Source: an uncultured Campylobacter sp. | Lineage (GTDB): Bacteria; Campylobacterota; Campylobacteria; Campylobacterales; Campylobacteraceae | Assembly (NCBI RefSeq): GCF_947255105.1 | Contig: NZ_CAMYFP010000002.1 | Location: 62,001-126,000, forward strand | Length of the DNA: 64,000 nt | Direction of reading: 5' to 3' | Shown: positions 7,025-16,165 of the stretch, piece after piece | How positions within the stretch are numbered: position 1 is the first letter of the stretch | How the letters are laid out: each line of letters starts with the position of its first letter | Program-made: the position numbers and the translations under genes | Notes under the pieces: generated by a model | Database searches by the model: none | What the model saw: the letters and a program-made list of their open reading frames with translations, nothing else | What the model was told of the DNA's origin: nothing

Positions 7025-7980
7025 CTTACAACCTCCCAAATAACCCCACTTTTTTGCAAAAATCCGCACACCTCTTCTTTGTCGCTCTCTTTTATATTTA
7101 TAACCAAAATTCCAAGCACATCTTCCCCAAGCTTCTCGATTCGTCCCCAAACTATGTTAAAGTCCCTATCAAGCGTCCTTGCCATTGTAGTGATGACAGT
7201 GTCAAAAGCTACCTTTTTTGGAAAATAGAGCCTTATATTTGTGCCAGTAGTTGGCAAAATCTCCTCTTCGCCCAAAAACTCACGCATATTTTCATCCGGC
7301 TTTAAAAAAAGCTCACTAATCTCACCGCTATTTGTAATGACGCCATTTTTTAAAAGAACAGCTCTATTTGCAATGTTTTTGACAACTTCCATCTCATGAG
7401 TTACCAAGACTATCGTTATGCCAAATTCTTTGTTTACTGTCTTTAAAAGCTCTAAAATTTGCTTTGTAATGCTTGGATCAAGCGCTGAAGTTGCCTCATC
7501 TGAAAGTAAAATTTTGGGATTTAGTGCTAAGGCTCTAGCTATTGCAACGCGCTGTTTTTGTCCGCCAGAAAGTGCCATAGGATAGAACTCTTTTTTATCA
7601 CTAAGCCCAACAATCTCTAAGAGCTCATCAACTCTTTTTTTGCTATAAGTTTTGTCATAACCCCAGAAATTTAGTGGTGTTGCGACATTTTCAAAGACAG
7701 TTTTTCTACTCATCAAGGCAAAATTTTGGAAAATCATACCGATATTTTTTCTAAGCTCTCTTAAATCCTTGCCTTTTAGCTCTTTTATCTCTACGCCACC
7801 AACTTTTAGGCTTCCATCTTGATACTCTTCAAGTCCGTTTATACAACGAAGTAGGGTGCTTTTGCCAGCGCCACTATGTCCAACAAGGCTAAAGATCTCA
7901 CCTTTTTTAATATCAAAGTTGATATCTTTCAAAACCTCCGTTTTGCCGTAACTTTTGCTTAAATTCTTAACTTCTATCAT
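7021..7980 (-). CDS. metN: Methionine ABC transporter ATP-binding protein
   Basis: 319 residues. Walker A GHSGAGKST at 34-42, signature LSGGQKQRVAIARA, Walker B ILLSDEATSALDP and the H-loop VTHEME. The last ~80 residues form the NIL (ACT-like) regulatory domain by which MetN senses internal methionine and shuts down transport. First gene of metN-metI-metQ-dedA on the minus strand. Immediately upstream on the same strand is a 24-codon open tail (ending FDKFNKSIC, stop touching the metN ATG) that may be the last trace of a lost upstream gene. Confidence 0.96.
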   Translation of the reverse strand: MIEVKNLSKSYGKTEVLKDINFDIKKGEIFSLVGHSGAGKSTLLRCINGLEEYQDGSLKVGGVEIKELKGKDLRELRKNIGMIFQNFALMSRKTVFENVATPLNFWGYDKTYSKKRVDELLEIVGLSDKKEFYPMALSGGQKQRVAIARALALNPKILLSDEATSALDPSITKQILELLKTVNKEFGITIVLVTHEMEVVKNIANRAVLLKNGVITNSGEISELFLKPDENMREFLGEEEILPTTGTNIRLYFPKKVAFDTVITTMARTLDRDFNIVWGRIEKLGEDVLGILVINIKESDKEEVCGFLQKSGVIWEVVR

Positions 7981-8112
7981 CTAGCAGATACTTTTGTTAA
8001 ATTTATCAAACTCTTCCTCCAAATGCTTTGTGTAGATAAATTGTTTATAAAATGGCTATAATCATAGCTGAATTTGATAAATAATTTTAAACAATTTTTA
8101 AAGGAACTAACG

Positions 8113-8760
8113 ATGCAAATTGGAGATAGCGAAGTTTTGCAAAACAGAAGTCAAGTTAAATTTCCAGATGGAGATGAAGGAATAAAAACCTTAAAAAGAA
8201 TGAATGAAGTTCATAACGAGGGTGCTTTGTGGGCTATTTCTAAAATAAATTTAGATGAAAATAAACAATTAAATATTTTAGATATTGGTTGTGGCGGCGG
8301 ACAAAATTTACTAAATTTAAGCATTAAATTTAAAAACTCAACGCTTTTTGGCATTGATTATTCGCCAACTAGTATAAATTTAAGTGCTGAAATTTGCAAA
8401 AATTTAGTGGTTAATAAAAGACTTTGTTTGAATATTTCAGATGTTCATAAAATGAGTTTTAGTGACAGCAAATTTGATTTAGTAACTGCTTTTGAAACGC
8501 TTTATTTTTGGGAAAATTTAGACATTGCATTTAATGAGATAAAAAGAGTTCTTAAAAAAGATGGCAAATTTATGATATTTTTAGAAGGCACTACAAAACA
8601 AACACTTGAAAAATGGGAAAATTTAGGCGAGGGGATTAAACTTAAAAATAAATTAAATCCAACTGAGGTTAAGGAAATTTTAAATAAAAATGGCTTTTTA
8701 AATGTTGAAATTTACCAAAAAGATAAAAGTGAAAAAACTTGTTTTATAGCAAAAGTGTAA
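8113..8760 (+). CDS. Class I SAM-dependent methyltransferase
   Basis: 215 residues from the ATG at 8113, chosen because AAGGA lies 7 nt before it; an upstream in-frame ATG at 8074 has no ribosome site. Motif I is LDIGCGGGQNLLNLS, followed by FGIDYSPTSI (acidic end of strand 2), DVHKMSFSDSKFDLVTAFETLYF (motif II/III region) and IKRVLKKDGKFMIF. This is a Methyltransf_11 type small-molecule methyltransferase of unknown substrate. It stands alone between metN (divergent) and the BCCT gene, and is richer in A/T at third positions than its neighbours. Confidence 0.88.
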   Translation: MQIGDSEVLQNRSQVKFPDGDEGIKTLKRMNEVHNEGALWAISKINLDENKQLNILDIGCGGGQNLLNLSIKFKNSTLFGIDYSPTSINLSAEICKNLVVNKRLCLNISDVHKMSFSDSKFDLVTAFETLYFWENLDIAFNEIKRVLKKDGKFMIFLEGTTKQTLEKWENLGEGIKLKNKLNPTEVKEILNKNGFLNVEIYQKDKSEKTCFIAKV

Positions 8761-8882
8761 ATTTGCTAAAAGTCACGATATATGGTCTTTTAAGCTATTT
8801 TTAAAAAAAGAGTATTTTATTAATATTTTATAAATATTTACTTAACTTTTATAGAGTATATCCTTTAACAAAGGAGAAATAT

Positions 8883-10829
8883 ATGAATTTTAAGTTTAAA
8901 AAAGCCTATAATCCAGCGGTTTTTTATCCATCGATTATAGTGCTTTTTATAGTTTTAAGTATATGTTTGGTCTTTCCTGCATCTACTTTAAAAAACCTTA
9001 AAGCAATCCAAAGCTATCTAACAACTAATTTTGGATGGTTTTATGTTTTAAGTGTTGCTTTAATTTTCTTTTCAATGCTATTTTTAATGATATCTAGATT
9101 TGGAAATATAAAACTTGGAAGCGATCACTCAAAACCTGAGTATTCAAATTTAGCATGGTTTGCTATGCTTTTTGCAGCAGGAATGGGAATTGGACTTATG
9201 TTTTTTGGAGTTGGTGAGCCACTAATGCACTATCTTGCTCCACCATCGGCAGATCCTCAAACCATAGAAGCTGCAAAACAAGCTATGAAACTTACATTTT
9301 TTCACTGGGGATTTAACGCTTGGGCAGTTTATGGCATAGTTGCTATAATACTAGCTTATTTTGCTTACAGGCACAATCTTCCACTTACATTAAGATCTGC
9401 TTTTTATCCAATAGTTGGAGATAAAATTTATGGAAGATTTGGGGATGTAATTGATATTTTAGCTGTACTTGCTACACTTTTTGGTGTTACAACTTCTCTT
9501 GGATATGGAGTTTTACAAATAAATGCTGGTTTTAACTATCTTTTTGGCATAGAAATGACTACAAATATTCAAATTATAACAATACTAATAATAACAATTT
9601 TCGTAACAATCTCTGCAACAAGTGGTGTTGATAAAGGCATAAAAATTTTAAGTCTTTCAAATATATTTTTAGCATTTTTATTTGTAGCTTTTATATTTAT
9701 TTTGGGAAATACAACTGGGCTTTTAAAATCACTAGTCGAAAATACAGGAAACTATCTAACATCTTTCATAGGTGATAACTTCAACCTTTTTGCTTATGAG
9801 AAAAAAAATGAAAATTGGCTTGGTGGTTGGACGCTTTTATACTGGACTTGGTGGCTTTCTTGGTCGCCATTTGTAGGACTATTTATAGCTAAAATTTCAC
9901 GCGGAAGGACTATAAGAGAATTCGTTGTTGGAGTGCTTTTAGTTCCATCTGGATTTACATTTTTATGGATGACTGCTTTTGGAAATAGCGCAATAGAGCT
10001 TGTGAATGAGGGCTTTGCTAGACTTGCAGATGTAACAAATGGGGATGTCTCACTAGCTTTATTTGTATTTTTAGAAAAATTTCCATTAACAAGTGTGCTA
10101 TCTGGTATTTCAGTTTTAATGATATGTCTATTTTTTATAACTTCGGCTGATTCATCTGCTATGGTTATAGATATGCTTTGCTCACGCGGGAAAGATAGAA
10201 CCCCTGTTTGGCAAAAGATATTTTGGTGTGTTTTAATAGGTATTATCGCAGCTGTTTTACTCTATACTGGCGGACTTGATGCACTTCAAACTATGACTAT
10301 CATCTCAGCACTTCCACTTTCTATAGCACTACTTGGCTGTATGTATGGGCTTTTTAAAGCTTTAAGAGTTGATTATGAGAAAAGTTACACAAGAAGCATT
10401 TTCAATCTCCCAACAGGACTTACTAGCTCAAAAAGATGGCAAGATAGACTTAAAAATATTATTGATACGCCTAATAAAGATGATGCAAGAGATTTTTTAC
10501 TTGAAGTTGCAGAGCCTGCGTTTAATGAAATTTGCGATGAGTTTATAAAAAATGGACTAAAAGCAAGAGTGGAAAAAATAGGCATAAATGGAAAAATTAA
10601 TATCCATGTTGGAATGGGTGAAGACACAGACTTTATCTATGGTGTAAAAATTATAAAAACTCAAACTCCTGATTATGCTATGAGCGATAACTACTATAGA
10701 GCTGAAGTTTATCTCTTTGAAGGCGGTCAAGACTATGATGTAATTGGTTGGAGCAAAGAAGCTTTAATAAACGATGTGATAGATCAATATCACAAACATA
10801 TGTATTTTTTATACAAAACAAAAAGATAG
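8883..10829 (+). CDS. BCCT-family betaine/carnitine/choline transporter
   Basis: 648 residues with twelve membrane segments. The BCCT core includes FAAGMGIGLMFFGVGEPLMHY, an HWGFNAWAVY segment and the signature WTLLYWTWWLSWSPFVGLFIAKISRGRTIREF, followed by TSADSSAMV. A ~140-residue cytosolic C-terminal extension resembles that of BetT-type choline or betaine carriers. It imports quaternary ammonium osmolytes driven by sodium or protons; the substrate is not decidable. The start is preceded by AAAGGAG. Single gene with its own AT-rich promoter region. Confidence 0.93.
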   Translation: MNFKFKKAYNPAVFYPSIIVLFIVLSICLVFPASTLKNLKAIQSYLTTNFGWFYVLSVALIFFSMLFLMISRFGNIKLGSDHSKPEYSNLAWFAMLFAAGMGIGLMFFGVGEPLMHYLAPPSADPQTIEAAKQAMKLTFFHWGFNAWAVYGIVAIILAYFAYRHNLPLTLRSAFYPIVGDKIYGRFGDVIDILAVLATLFGVTTSLGYGVLQINAGFNYLFGIEMTTNIQIITILIITIFVTISATSGVDKGIKILSLSNIFLAFLFVAFIFILGNTTGLLKSLVENTGNYLTSFIGDNFNLFAYEKKNENWLGGWTLLYWTWWLSWSPFVGLFIAKISRGRTIREFVVGVLLVPSGFTFLWMTAFGNSAIELVNEGFARLADVTNGDVSLALFVFLEKFPLTSVLSGISVLMICLFFITSADSSAMVIDMLCSRGKDRTPVWQKIFWCVLIGIIAAVLLYTGGLDALQTMTIISALPLSIALLGCMYGLFKALRVDYEKSYTRSIFNLPTGLTSSKRWQDRLKNIIDTPNKDDARDFLLEVAEPAFNEICDEFIKNGLKARVEKIGINGKINIHVGMGEDTDFIYGVKIIKTQTPDYAMSDNYYRAEVYLFEGGQDYDVIGWSKEALINDVIDQYHKHMYFLYKTKR

Positions 10830-10895
10830 TAGTTTAAAATTTATTTTTTAATTTTATTTTGGTAGAATAACTCAAAAATTGATAAGAGATAAGAT

Positions 10896-11861
10896 ATGAA
10901 AATAGCGATAATTAGGCTCTCAGCTCTTGGCGATATCATTCAAGCTACGATTGTATTGCAGTTTATCAAAAAGCACTATCCAGACGCTACGATAGAGTGG
11001 ATTTGTGAAGAGCGATTTAGTAGAGTTCTTAAAAATCATCCGCTTATAAATGAGACGATTAAGCTAAACTTAAAAGATAAAAATTATCTAAAAAGTATCA
11101 AAACTCTTCTAAAGGCTAGAAAAAGGGGCTATGACTTGGCTATAGATCTGCAAGGTTTGATTAAGTCAGCACTCGTTGCAAGGATAGTTTGCAAAAATGT
11201 TGTTGGCTTTGATAAATTTAGCTCAAGAGAGGGACTTAGCTCGCTTTTTTATAGTAAAAAATTTATGATTGATTATAATGAAAATATTATCATTAGAAAT
11301 CTCTTTCTTGTGGCATTTGCGCTTGATTTTAAAGTTGATAAAGATGAGATTTTAAACAAAGCGCAGTGTTTTAGCACAAAAGAAAAGATAGTTAAAAACC
11401 GCGTTTTGATAGCCCCTTTTGCAAGTGAAGCAAGCAAAATTTATACTAAATTTAACCTAGTTATTGATGAGATTGATACGGATGAAATTTATATCTGCTA
11501 TGGCAACGACGATGAGAAGCAAAGGGCACTAGCCATCACAAAGACTACAAAGGCTAAGTTGCTTGAGAAGATGAGCCTTGATGGGCTTGTGGAGTTTGTT
11601 TCTAGTTGCGCTTTGACGATAGGTAATGACAGCGCCATAACTCATCTTGCTTGGGCACAAAATAGGGCTTCTATAACGCTTTTTGGCAATCGCCCTAGCA
11701 AAAGAAACTCCTTTTTAACACCATTTAATCTCACTATCGATACTGGCAAAAAGATCGACGCTTTTAAGATAGATAAGAGCGACTTTTGCATAAATGAGAT
11801 TGATCCAAATTTGGTAGCTAAGATGGCAAATGAACTTTTAAGGAAAATAGATGAAAAATGA
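10896..11861 (+). CDS. waaC: Heptosyltransferase I
   Basis: 321 residues of GT family 9. It starts MKIAIIRLSALGDIIQATIVLQFIK, the nucleotide-sugar heptosyltransferase N-terminus, contains YDLAIDLQGLIKSALVARI in the middle and IGNDSAITHLAWA, the C-terminal donor-binding D.G..H segment. It adds the first L,D-heptose to Kdo-lipid A at the inner face of the inner membrane. As in other Campylobacter it opens the LOS core locus. The next gene overlaps it by 11 nt. Confidence 0.92.
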   Translation: MKIAIIRLSALGDIIQATIVLQFIKKHYPDATIEWICEERFSRVLKNHPLINETIKLNLKDKNYLKSIKTLLKARKRGYDLAIDLQGLIKSALVARIVCKNVVGFDKFSSREGLSSLFYSKKFMIDYNENIIIRNLFLVAFALDFKVDKDEILNKAQCFSTKEKIVKNRVLIAPFASEASKIYTKFNLVIDEIDTDEIYICYGNDDEKQRALAITKTTKAKLLEKMSLDGLVEFVSSCALTIGNDSAITHLAWAQNRASITLFGNRPSKRNSFLTPFNLTIDTGKKIDAFKIDKSDFCINEIDPNLVAKMANELLRKIDEK

Positions 11862-12853
11862 TATGAAAATATGCGTTATTATGCTTGGGCTTTTTGGCGA
11901 TGTTTTGGCTAGAACACCGATTTTACAAAGTTTAAAGGAGAGGTATCCAAACTCAACTATAACAGCTATTGCAGATCCAATAGGCAAAGAGATTTTGGAA
12001 AACAACCCTTATGTAGATGAGATATTTTCTATAAATAGAAAAAGAGATTCACTTTTTAACTATATTTTGGAAAAAATTAAAACACAGTTTAAAATAATTG
12101 CTAAAAGATTTGATTTGATTATAGACCTTTATAATGGTAGCTCTTCAAGAGCTATGACAAATTTATCATTTGCCAAAAGAAAGGTTAAAAATAGAAAAAA
12201 TAGCAACATTTACAACTTTAAAAATATATCCAATATGACAAATACACTTTATGAGATGATTTCTGAGATTCAATTTACAAATTTAAATACTATGCCGCAG
12301 TATTACTTAGCTGAAAATCATACTGCACGAGAGAGAGAGTAAAAGCAGCTATCTCCTTTCACTTGGTTCAGGTGATTTAAGAAAAATTTTAAGCTTTGAT
12401 AAAACATATAAATTAATCAAACATATTTATGAAAATTACGGCTTGATTCCAGTCATAGTTCAAAACCCAGGTCAGGAATTTTTACAACAAGATTTAATAG
12501 ATAGTTTTTTAGCGCCAAACAATATCCCCTATATCGCACTCAATAAAAAAAGTATTGACGAGTTGGCAAATTTATTAAAAAGTGCTAAATTTATCATCGT
12601 TCCTGATACTGGACTTTTACACCTCTCTTTTGCTATGAGAACTCCGGCGTTTTGTGTCTTTACTCATACAAATCCAGTCTATGTTTTACCAGAAGATAAA
12701 GACTATATTTTTGGATATAGCTATAAGATAAAAGAGCCAAAAGAGCTTGATGATAATGGCATTTTAAACTGCACAAAAGATATTGAATTTAACGCTATAA
12801 AAAATGATTTTAATAAGTTTTATGAAAATTTTAAAACACAAAATCAAATATAA
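11851..12853 (+). pseudogene. GT9 heptosyltransferase-like gene, frameshifted in a GA repeat
   Basis: The N-terminal half (MKICVIMLGLFGDVLARTPILQSLK) is open to a TAA at 12340. The C-terminal half (SYLLSLGSGDLRKILSF..., IIVPDTGLLHLSFAMRTPAFCVFT) follows directly in another frame. The break lies exactly in an 11-nt GAGAGAGAGAG run at 12329-12339. Adding one GA unit (or losing two) would join the halves into a 334-residue protein, the normal length for this family. The gene is thus OFF as sequenced and may be phase variable; a plain pseudogene or sequencing error are alternatives. It overlaps waaC and would modify the LOS core. Confidence 0.8.
12329..12339 (+). repeat. GA dinucleotide repeat (5.5 units) inside a glycosyltransferase gene
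   Basis: GAGAGAGAGAG immediately before the premature TAA. Slippage by +1 unit changes the following TAA context to AGT AAA AGC and restores the downstream GT9 frame. Candidate contingency locus. Confidence 0.7.
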
Positions 12854-12877
12854 TTAAAAATACTTAAGGAAAACCAA

Positions 12878-13639
12878 ATGAAAATTTTTGTTATAAATTT
12901 AGAGAAAGATAGTCTTAAAAAAGAAGCTTTTATTAAAAATTTTAATAAATTTAATCTTGATTATGAATTTATAAAAGCTGTTTATGGAAAAGGACTAAGT
13001 GAATATGAATTAGATAAACTTGTATATGATTACAAAAATAGCTTTATAACTCTTGGTGAGGTAGGCTGTGCTTTAAGTCATTTAAAAATTTATCAAAAAA
13101 TGATAAATGAAGATATCAAATATGCACTAATACTAGAAGATGATGCACTATGCTCTGATGAGTTTTTAAAATATCTAAATCAAATTGAACAGTTTTTAAA
13201 AACTAAAAAAGACTATGAGCTAGTTTGTATGATGTATAAAACGGATGAGTATTTTAAAAATTTAACCATAAAAATAAGTGATAATATAAATATATATAAA
13301 TTTGCAAAAGGCACAGGAGCTTATGGATATATCATCACCAAAGAAGCAGCTAAAAAACTAATCAAAATAAACACACCACTTATTTTAGAGGCTGATTGCT
13401 GGGTTCAGTTTTTTAAGATGGATAGGCTTAAAATTTACTGCTTGGATAAAAATATAATTGAAACAAACGACCCATTTGGAATAAACTCATCCATAGGACA
13501 GCAAAGACATACACTAGGCAAACAAAAATCAAGAGCAAGAAAGAAAAGGCTTAGGAAATTTGGTGGAATAAAATATCTAATAAATGGCTTGTATTATAGA
13601 TTAGTCTATAAAGTATTTAATCGTTCTATAGGCAATTAG
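12878..13639 (+). CDS. Glycosyltransferase family 25 (LOS biosynthesis)
   Basis: 253 residues. It starts MKIFVINLEKDSLKKEAF (GT25 N-terminus), then GEVGCALSHLKIYQKMI and ALILEDDALCSDEF, whose EDDA is the family's metal/nucleotide-binding acidic motif, and later TGAYGYIITKEAAKKL. Relatives (LgtB/Lex2B type) add galactose or similar sugars to LOS oligosaccharide. The C-terminus is very basic (KQKSRARKKRLRKF), as in membrane-associated LOS transferases. The start has an AAGG ribosome site. Acceptor and donor sugars are not predictable. Confidence 0.88.
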   Translation: MKIFVINLEKDSLKKEAFIKNFNKFNLDYEFIKAVYGKGLSEYELDKLVYDYKNSFITLGEVGCALSHLKIYQKMINEDIKYALILEDDALCSDEFLKYLNQIEQFLKTKKDYELVCMMYKTDEYFKNLTIKISDNINIYKFAKGTGAYGYIITKEAAKKLIKINTPLILEADCWVQFFKMDRLKIYCLDKNIIETNDPFGINSSIGQQRHTLGKQKSRARKKRLRKFGGIKYLINGLYYRLVYKVFNRSIGN

Positions 13640-13953
13640 GGATTTTTTACTTTTTTGCTCTCTTTTTTTAAAGATGAAAGAACTTAGTTTTGAGATAGAC
13701 TATGAAAGCATAATAAATAGATATTTAGAACTTTCATCAAATTTCTAGTTTAAAACAAAACTTATAAAATTAAGTAAAAGGCTTTGATTCTTACTATGGC
13801 TTTATGAAAAAGAATTTATTAAAAAAGGTTGGAAGCGATGTGAAATATTTATTTGAGTTAATTAAATTTCTAATAAATTTAAAATAATTTAATTTGTCAG
13901 TTAAGCACTTTTTAGATAAAATACGAATTTATAAACTATAAGGGATTATATTT
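13640..13953 (+). other. Gene-poor gap with probable glycosyltransferase remnants
   Basis: No intact gene. A 24-codon frame from about 13674 (MKELSFEIDYESIINRYLEL) and a second open stretch from about 13777 (KGFDSYYGFMKKN, then VKYLFELIKFL) are seen. The latter resembles the C-terminal tail of WaaE-like GT2 enzymes (compare GFLDGYVGL and YKYIKLYEL in the intact GT2 gene at 15416-16165). Likely the debris of a lost LOS gene. Confidence 0.35.
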
Positions 13954-14700
13954 TTGAGTATATATAAGTACAAACTTAATACAAACTGTATAAAATTTAA
14001 AGATTTTTTGCTAGATATCAAAAAGCAGTTTGCAACTGATGGCAAAACCATTCACAAAGCAAGAAACGAAGTAAAAACGATGAGTTTTAGTGGCACAAAT
14101 TTGGTTGTTAAGTCCTTTAAAAAGCCAAATTTCATCAATCAAATTTTATATCTACTTTACAAATCTCCAAAAGCTAGCAAATCATACCAAAACGCACTCC
14201 AAATCGGCGATATTACTCCAAAGCCCGTAGGCTATATACTTTTTTATGATAATTTTTTTATAAACAATAGTTACTATTTAAGTTATGAGTTTAGTTATGA
14301 TTTTGTCATACGAGAGGCGCTTATAAATAGAGATTTTCCAAACAAAGATGAAGTGTTGAGGCAGTTTGCGAAGTTTAGTTTTGAGCTTCACCAAAGAGGC
14401 ATTCTTCATCTTGACTATAGTGCTGGCAACATCTTAGTAAGGCAAAATGGCGATAGTTATGAGTTTAAGATAGTCGATATAAACAGAATGAAATTTAAAA
14501 CGCTAAATTTAGATGAGCGGCTTAAAAGCTTTGCTATGCTTTGGGCAAGCGATGAGGATATGAGTAAGATTGCAAGTTTTTATGCAAAGTTATGTGGGGA
14601 AGATGAAGCTATTTGTCTGAAAAAAGCTCTTAAATACTCAAGAAATTTGAAATTTAGAAAAAACTTTAAGAAAAAACTAAAGAGGCTGCTATGTCTTTAA
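13954..14700 (+). CDS. LPS core kinase-like protein (WaaP/KdkA family)
   Basis: 248 residues, TTG start at 13954 with AAGGG nine nt before it. It shows the small protein-kinase-like fold of LPS sugar kinases: a lysine stretch NLVVKSFKKPN near the N-terminus, the catalytic loop GILHLDYSAGNIL with Asp154 and Asn159, and the metal-binding IVDINR with Asp175. Such enzymes phosphorylate heptose or Kdo in the inner core. It overlaps the deacetylase gene by 10 nt and starts a tight run of LOS genes. Substrate sugar unknown. Confidence 0.82.
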   Translation: MSIYKYKLNTNCIKFKDFLLDIKKQFATDGKTIHKARNEVKTMSFSGTNLVVKSFKKPNFINQILYLLYKSPKASKSYQNALQIGDITPKPVGYILFYDNFFINNSYYLSYEFSYDFVIREALINRDFPNKDEVLRQFAKFSFELHQRGILHLDYSAGNILVRQNGDSYEFKIVDINRMKFKTLNLDERLKSFAMLWASDEDMSKIASFYAKLCGEDEAICLKKALKYSRNLKFRKNFKKKLKRLLCL

Positions 14701-15419
14701 TCTCTGTTATGTATCATCACGCAAACAGCGACCTTTGCTCAAATGATATTGAAATTTTAAACAGGCATTTGGAGTATATCTCTAAAAATTACAAAGCCAT
14801 CTTTCCAGGCGAAGAGGTGACAAAAAACTCCATCTGTCTTACATTTGATGATGGTTATGCTGACTTTTATTTTTTGATTTTTCCACTACTTAAGAAATAT
14901 GGTCTCAAAGCCACTCTTGCAGTGCCTACCAAATTTATATTAGATGATACAAAGATAGCGCCAAAAGAGCGAATGAGTTTTAAACACAATGATATCTTTA
15001 AAAACTATCAAAAAGCGCCATTTTGCACCTTTAAAGAGATGGATGAGATGATAAAAAGTGGCTTAGTAAAGATTGCCTCACACTCCCATTCTCACGTGGT
15101 TTTAAGCGATGAAAATATAAATTTAGATGAAGAGCTGCTACTTTCAAAGGAGATTTTAGAAAAGAAACTAAAGATAGATGTTGATAGCTTTTTCTTTCCT
15201 TTTGGAAAATACAACAAAGATGTTTTAAAAGAGGCTAAAAAGCACTATAAATACATCTTTAGGATAGGCAATGCTTTGCAAAAGGACTTTGATGGCATAA
15301 ATGGGGTTATTTATAGAGTAAAGGGCGATGGTCTAAAATCTTTTGATGAGATTTTTAGAGGCACTAGACTTTTTAAATATTGGCTCAAAGGTCTTATAAA
15401 AAGGGTGTTTAAGAGATGA
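14691..15419 (+). CDS. Polysaccharide deacetylase (NodB domain)
   Basis: 242 residues. Motif 1 TFDDG lies at residues 51-55 (Asp53/Asp54), the metal-binding histidines are in IASHSHSHVVLS (motif 2), and FFFPFGKYN is motif 3. This is a carbohydrate esterase 4 fold that removes N-acetyl (or similar) groups from sugars. No signal peptide is present, so it probably acts in the cytoplasm on LOS intermediates, which is consistent with its neighbours. It overlaps the kinase gene upstream and the GT2 gene downstream. Confidence 0.88.
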   Translation: MSLISVMYHHANSDLCSNDIEILNRHLEYISKNYKAIFPGEEVTKNSICLTFDDGYADFYFLIFPLLKKYGLKATLAVPTKFILDDTKIAPKERMSFKHNDIFKNYQKAPFCTFKEMDEMIKSGLVKIASHSHSHVVLSDENINLDEELLLSKEILEKKLKIDVDSFFFPFGKYNKDVLKEAKKHYKYIFRIGNALQKDFDGINGVIYRVKGDGLKSFDEIFRGTRLFKYWLKGLIKRVFKR

Positions 15420-16165
15420 TAAGTGCAGTTATTTTGGCAAAAAATAGTGAAAAAACTATAGCAAAAACATTGGAGAGTTTGAAGTTTTTAGACGATGTTG
15501 TTGTTTATGACAACGGCTCAAGCGACAAAACTATGCAAATAGCAAAGAGTTTTGCAAATGTAAATTTGGTTCAAGGCGAATTTAGAGGCTTTGGCTGGAC
15601 GAAAAACATAGCGGCAACTTTTGCTAAAAATGATTGGATTTTGATGATAGATAGTGATGAGGTTGTAGATGATGAGCTTAAAAATTGCCTACTTACAAAA
15701 CAGCTAGATAAAAATTGCATTTATAAGCTAAATTTCAAAGCTTTTTATAAAGATATCGAAGTTAAACATTGCGGTTGGAGCAACCAACTTATAAAACGGC
15801 TCTACAACAAAACAACAACCTCATATAACAATAGCGGCGTTCATGAAGATATCATCTCATCAGCCCATCATACTGAAGTTTTAGAGGGAAATGTGGAGCA
15901 TTATAGTTATCACTCTATCTCGCAATTTATCCAAAAAGCAGATCTTTACTCAACTCTTTTTGCCAAGAGTAACCAGCATATCAAAAACTCAAGTCCACTC
16001 AAGGCATTTTTAAATGCAGCCTACTCTTTTATTAAAACATATTTTTTTAAAAGAGGCTTTTTAGATGGCTATGTTGGCTTAGTAATTGCTGTCTCTCACG
16101 CGGTTACCAACTTTTACAAATATATAAAACTTTATGAGCTAAACAGTGAAGATTCTCATAACTAG
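15416..16165 (+). CDS. Glycosyltransferase family 2, WaaE/LgtF-like
   Basis: 249 residues. It starts MISAVILAKNSEKTIAKTLESL, has VVYDNGSSDKT (nucleotide-binding), GWTKNIAA and the DXD-type MIDSDEVVDDEL, with the long C-terminal basic/aromatic region of WaaE-like LOS core transferases (HYSYHSISQFIQKADLYSTLFAK). Relatives transfer beta-1,4-glucose to heptose I. Its ATG overlaps the deacetylase stop by 4 nt and its end overlaps the next heptosyltransferase by 20 nt. Confidence 0.88.
   Translation: MISAVILAKNSEKTIAKTLESLKFLDDVVVYDNGSSDKTMQIAKSFANVNLVQGEFRGFGWTKNIAATFAKNDWILMIDSDEVVDDELKNCLLTKQLDKNCIYKLNFKAFYKDIEVKHCGWSNQLIKRLYNKTTTSYNNSGVHEDIISSAHHTEVLEGNVEHYSYHSISQFIQKADLYSTLFAKSNQHIKNSSPLKAFLNAAYSFIKTYFFKRGFLDGYVGLVIAVSHAVTNFYKYIKLYELNSEDSHN

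Noticed and set aside
7025..7150. Upstream extension of metI
   Set aside because: The frame is open but lies inside metN and is unlike MetI; the ATG overlapping the metN stop gives the normal length.
7981..8052. Short minus-strand tail (FDKFNKSIC) before metN
   Set aside because: Only 24 codons after an in-frame stop, without a start; it may be a gene end remnant but is too short to list as a feature.
8074..8112. Earlier start for the methyltransferase
   Set aside because: The ATG at 8074 has no ribosome site, while AAGGA is well placed for the ATG at 8113.
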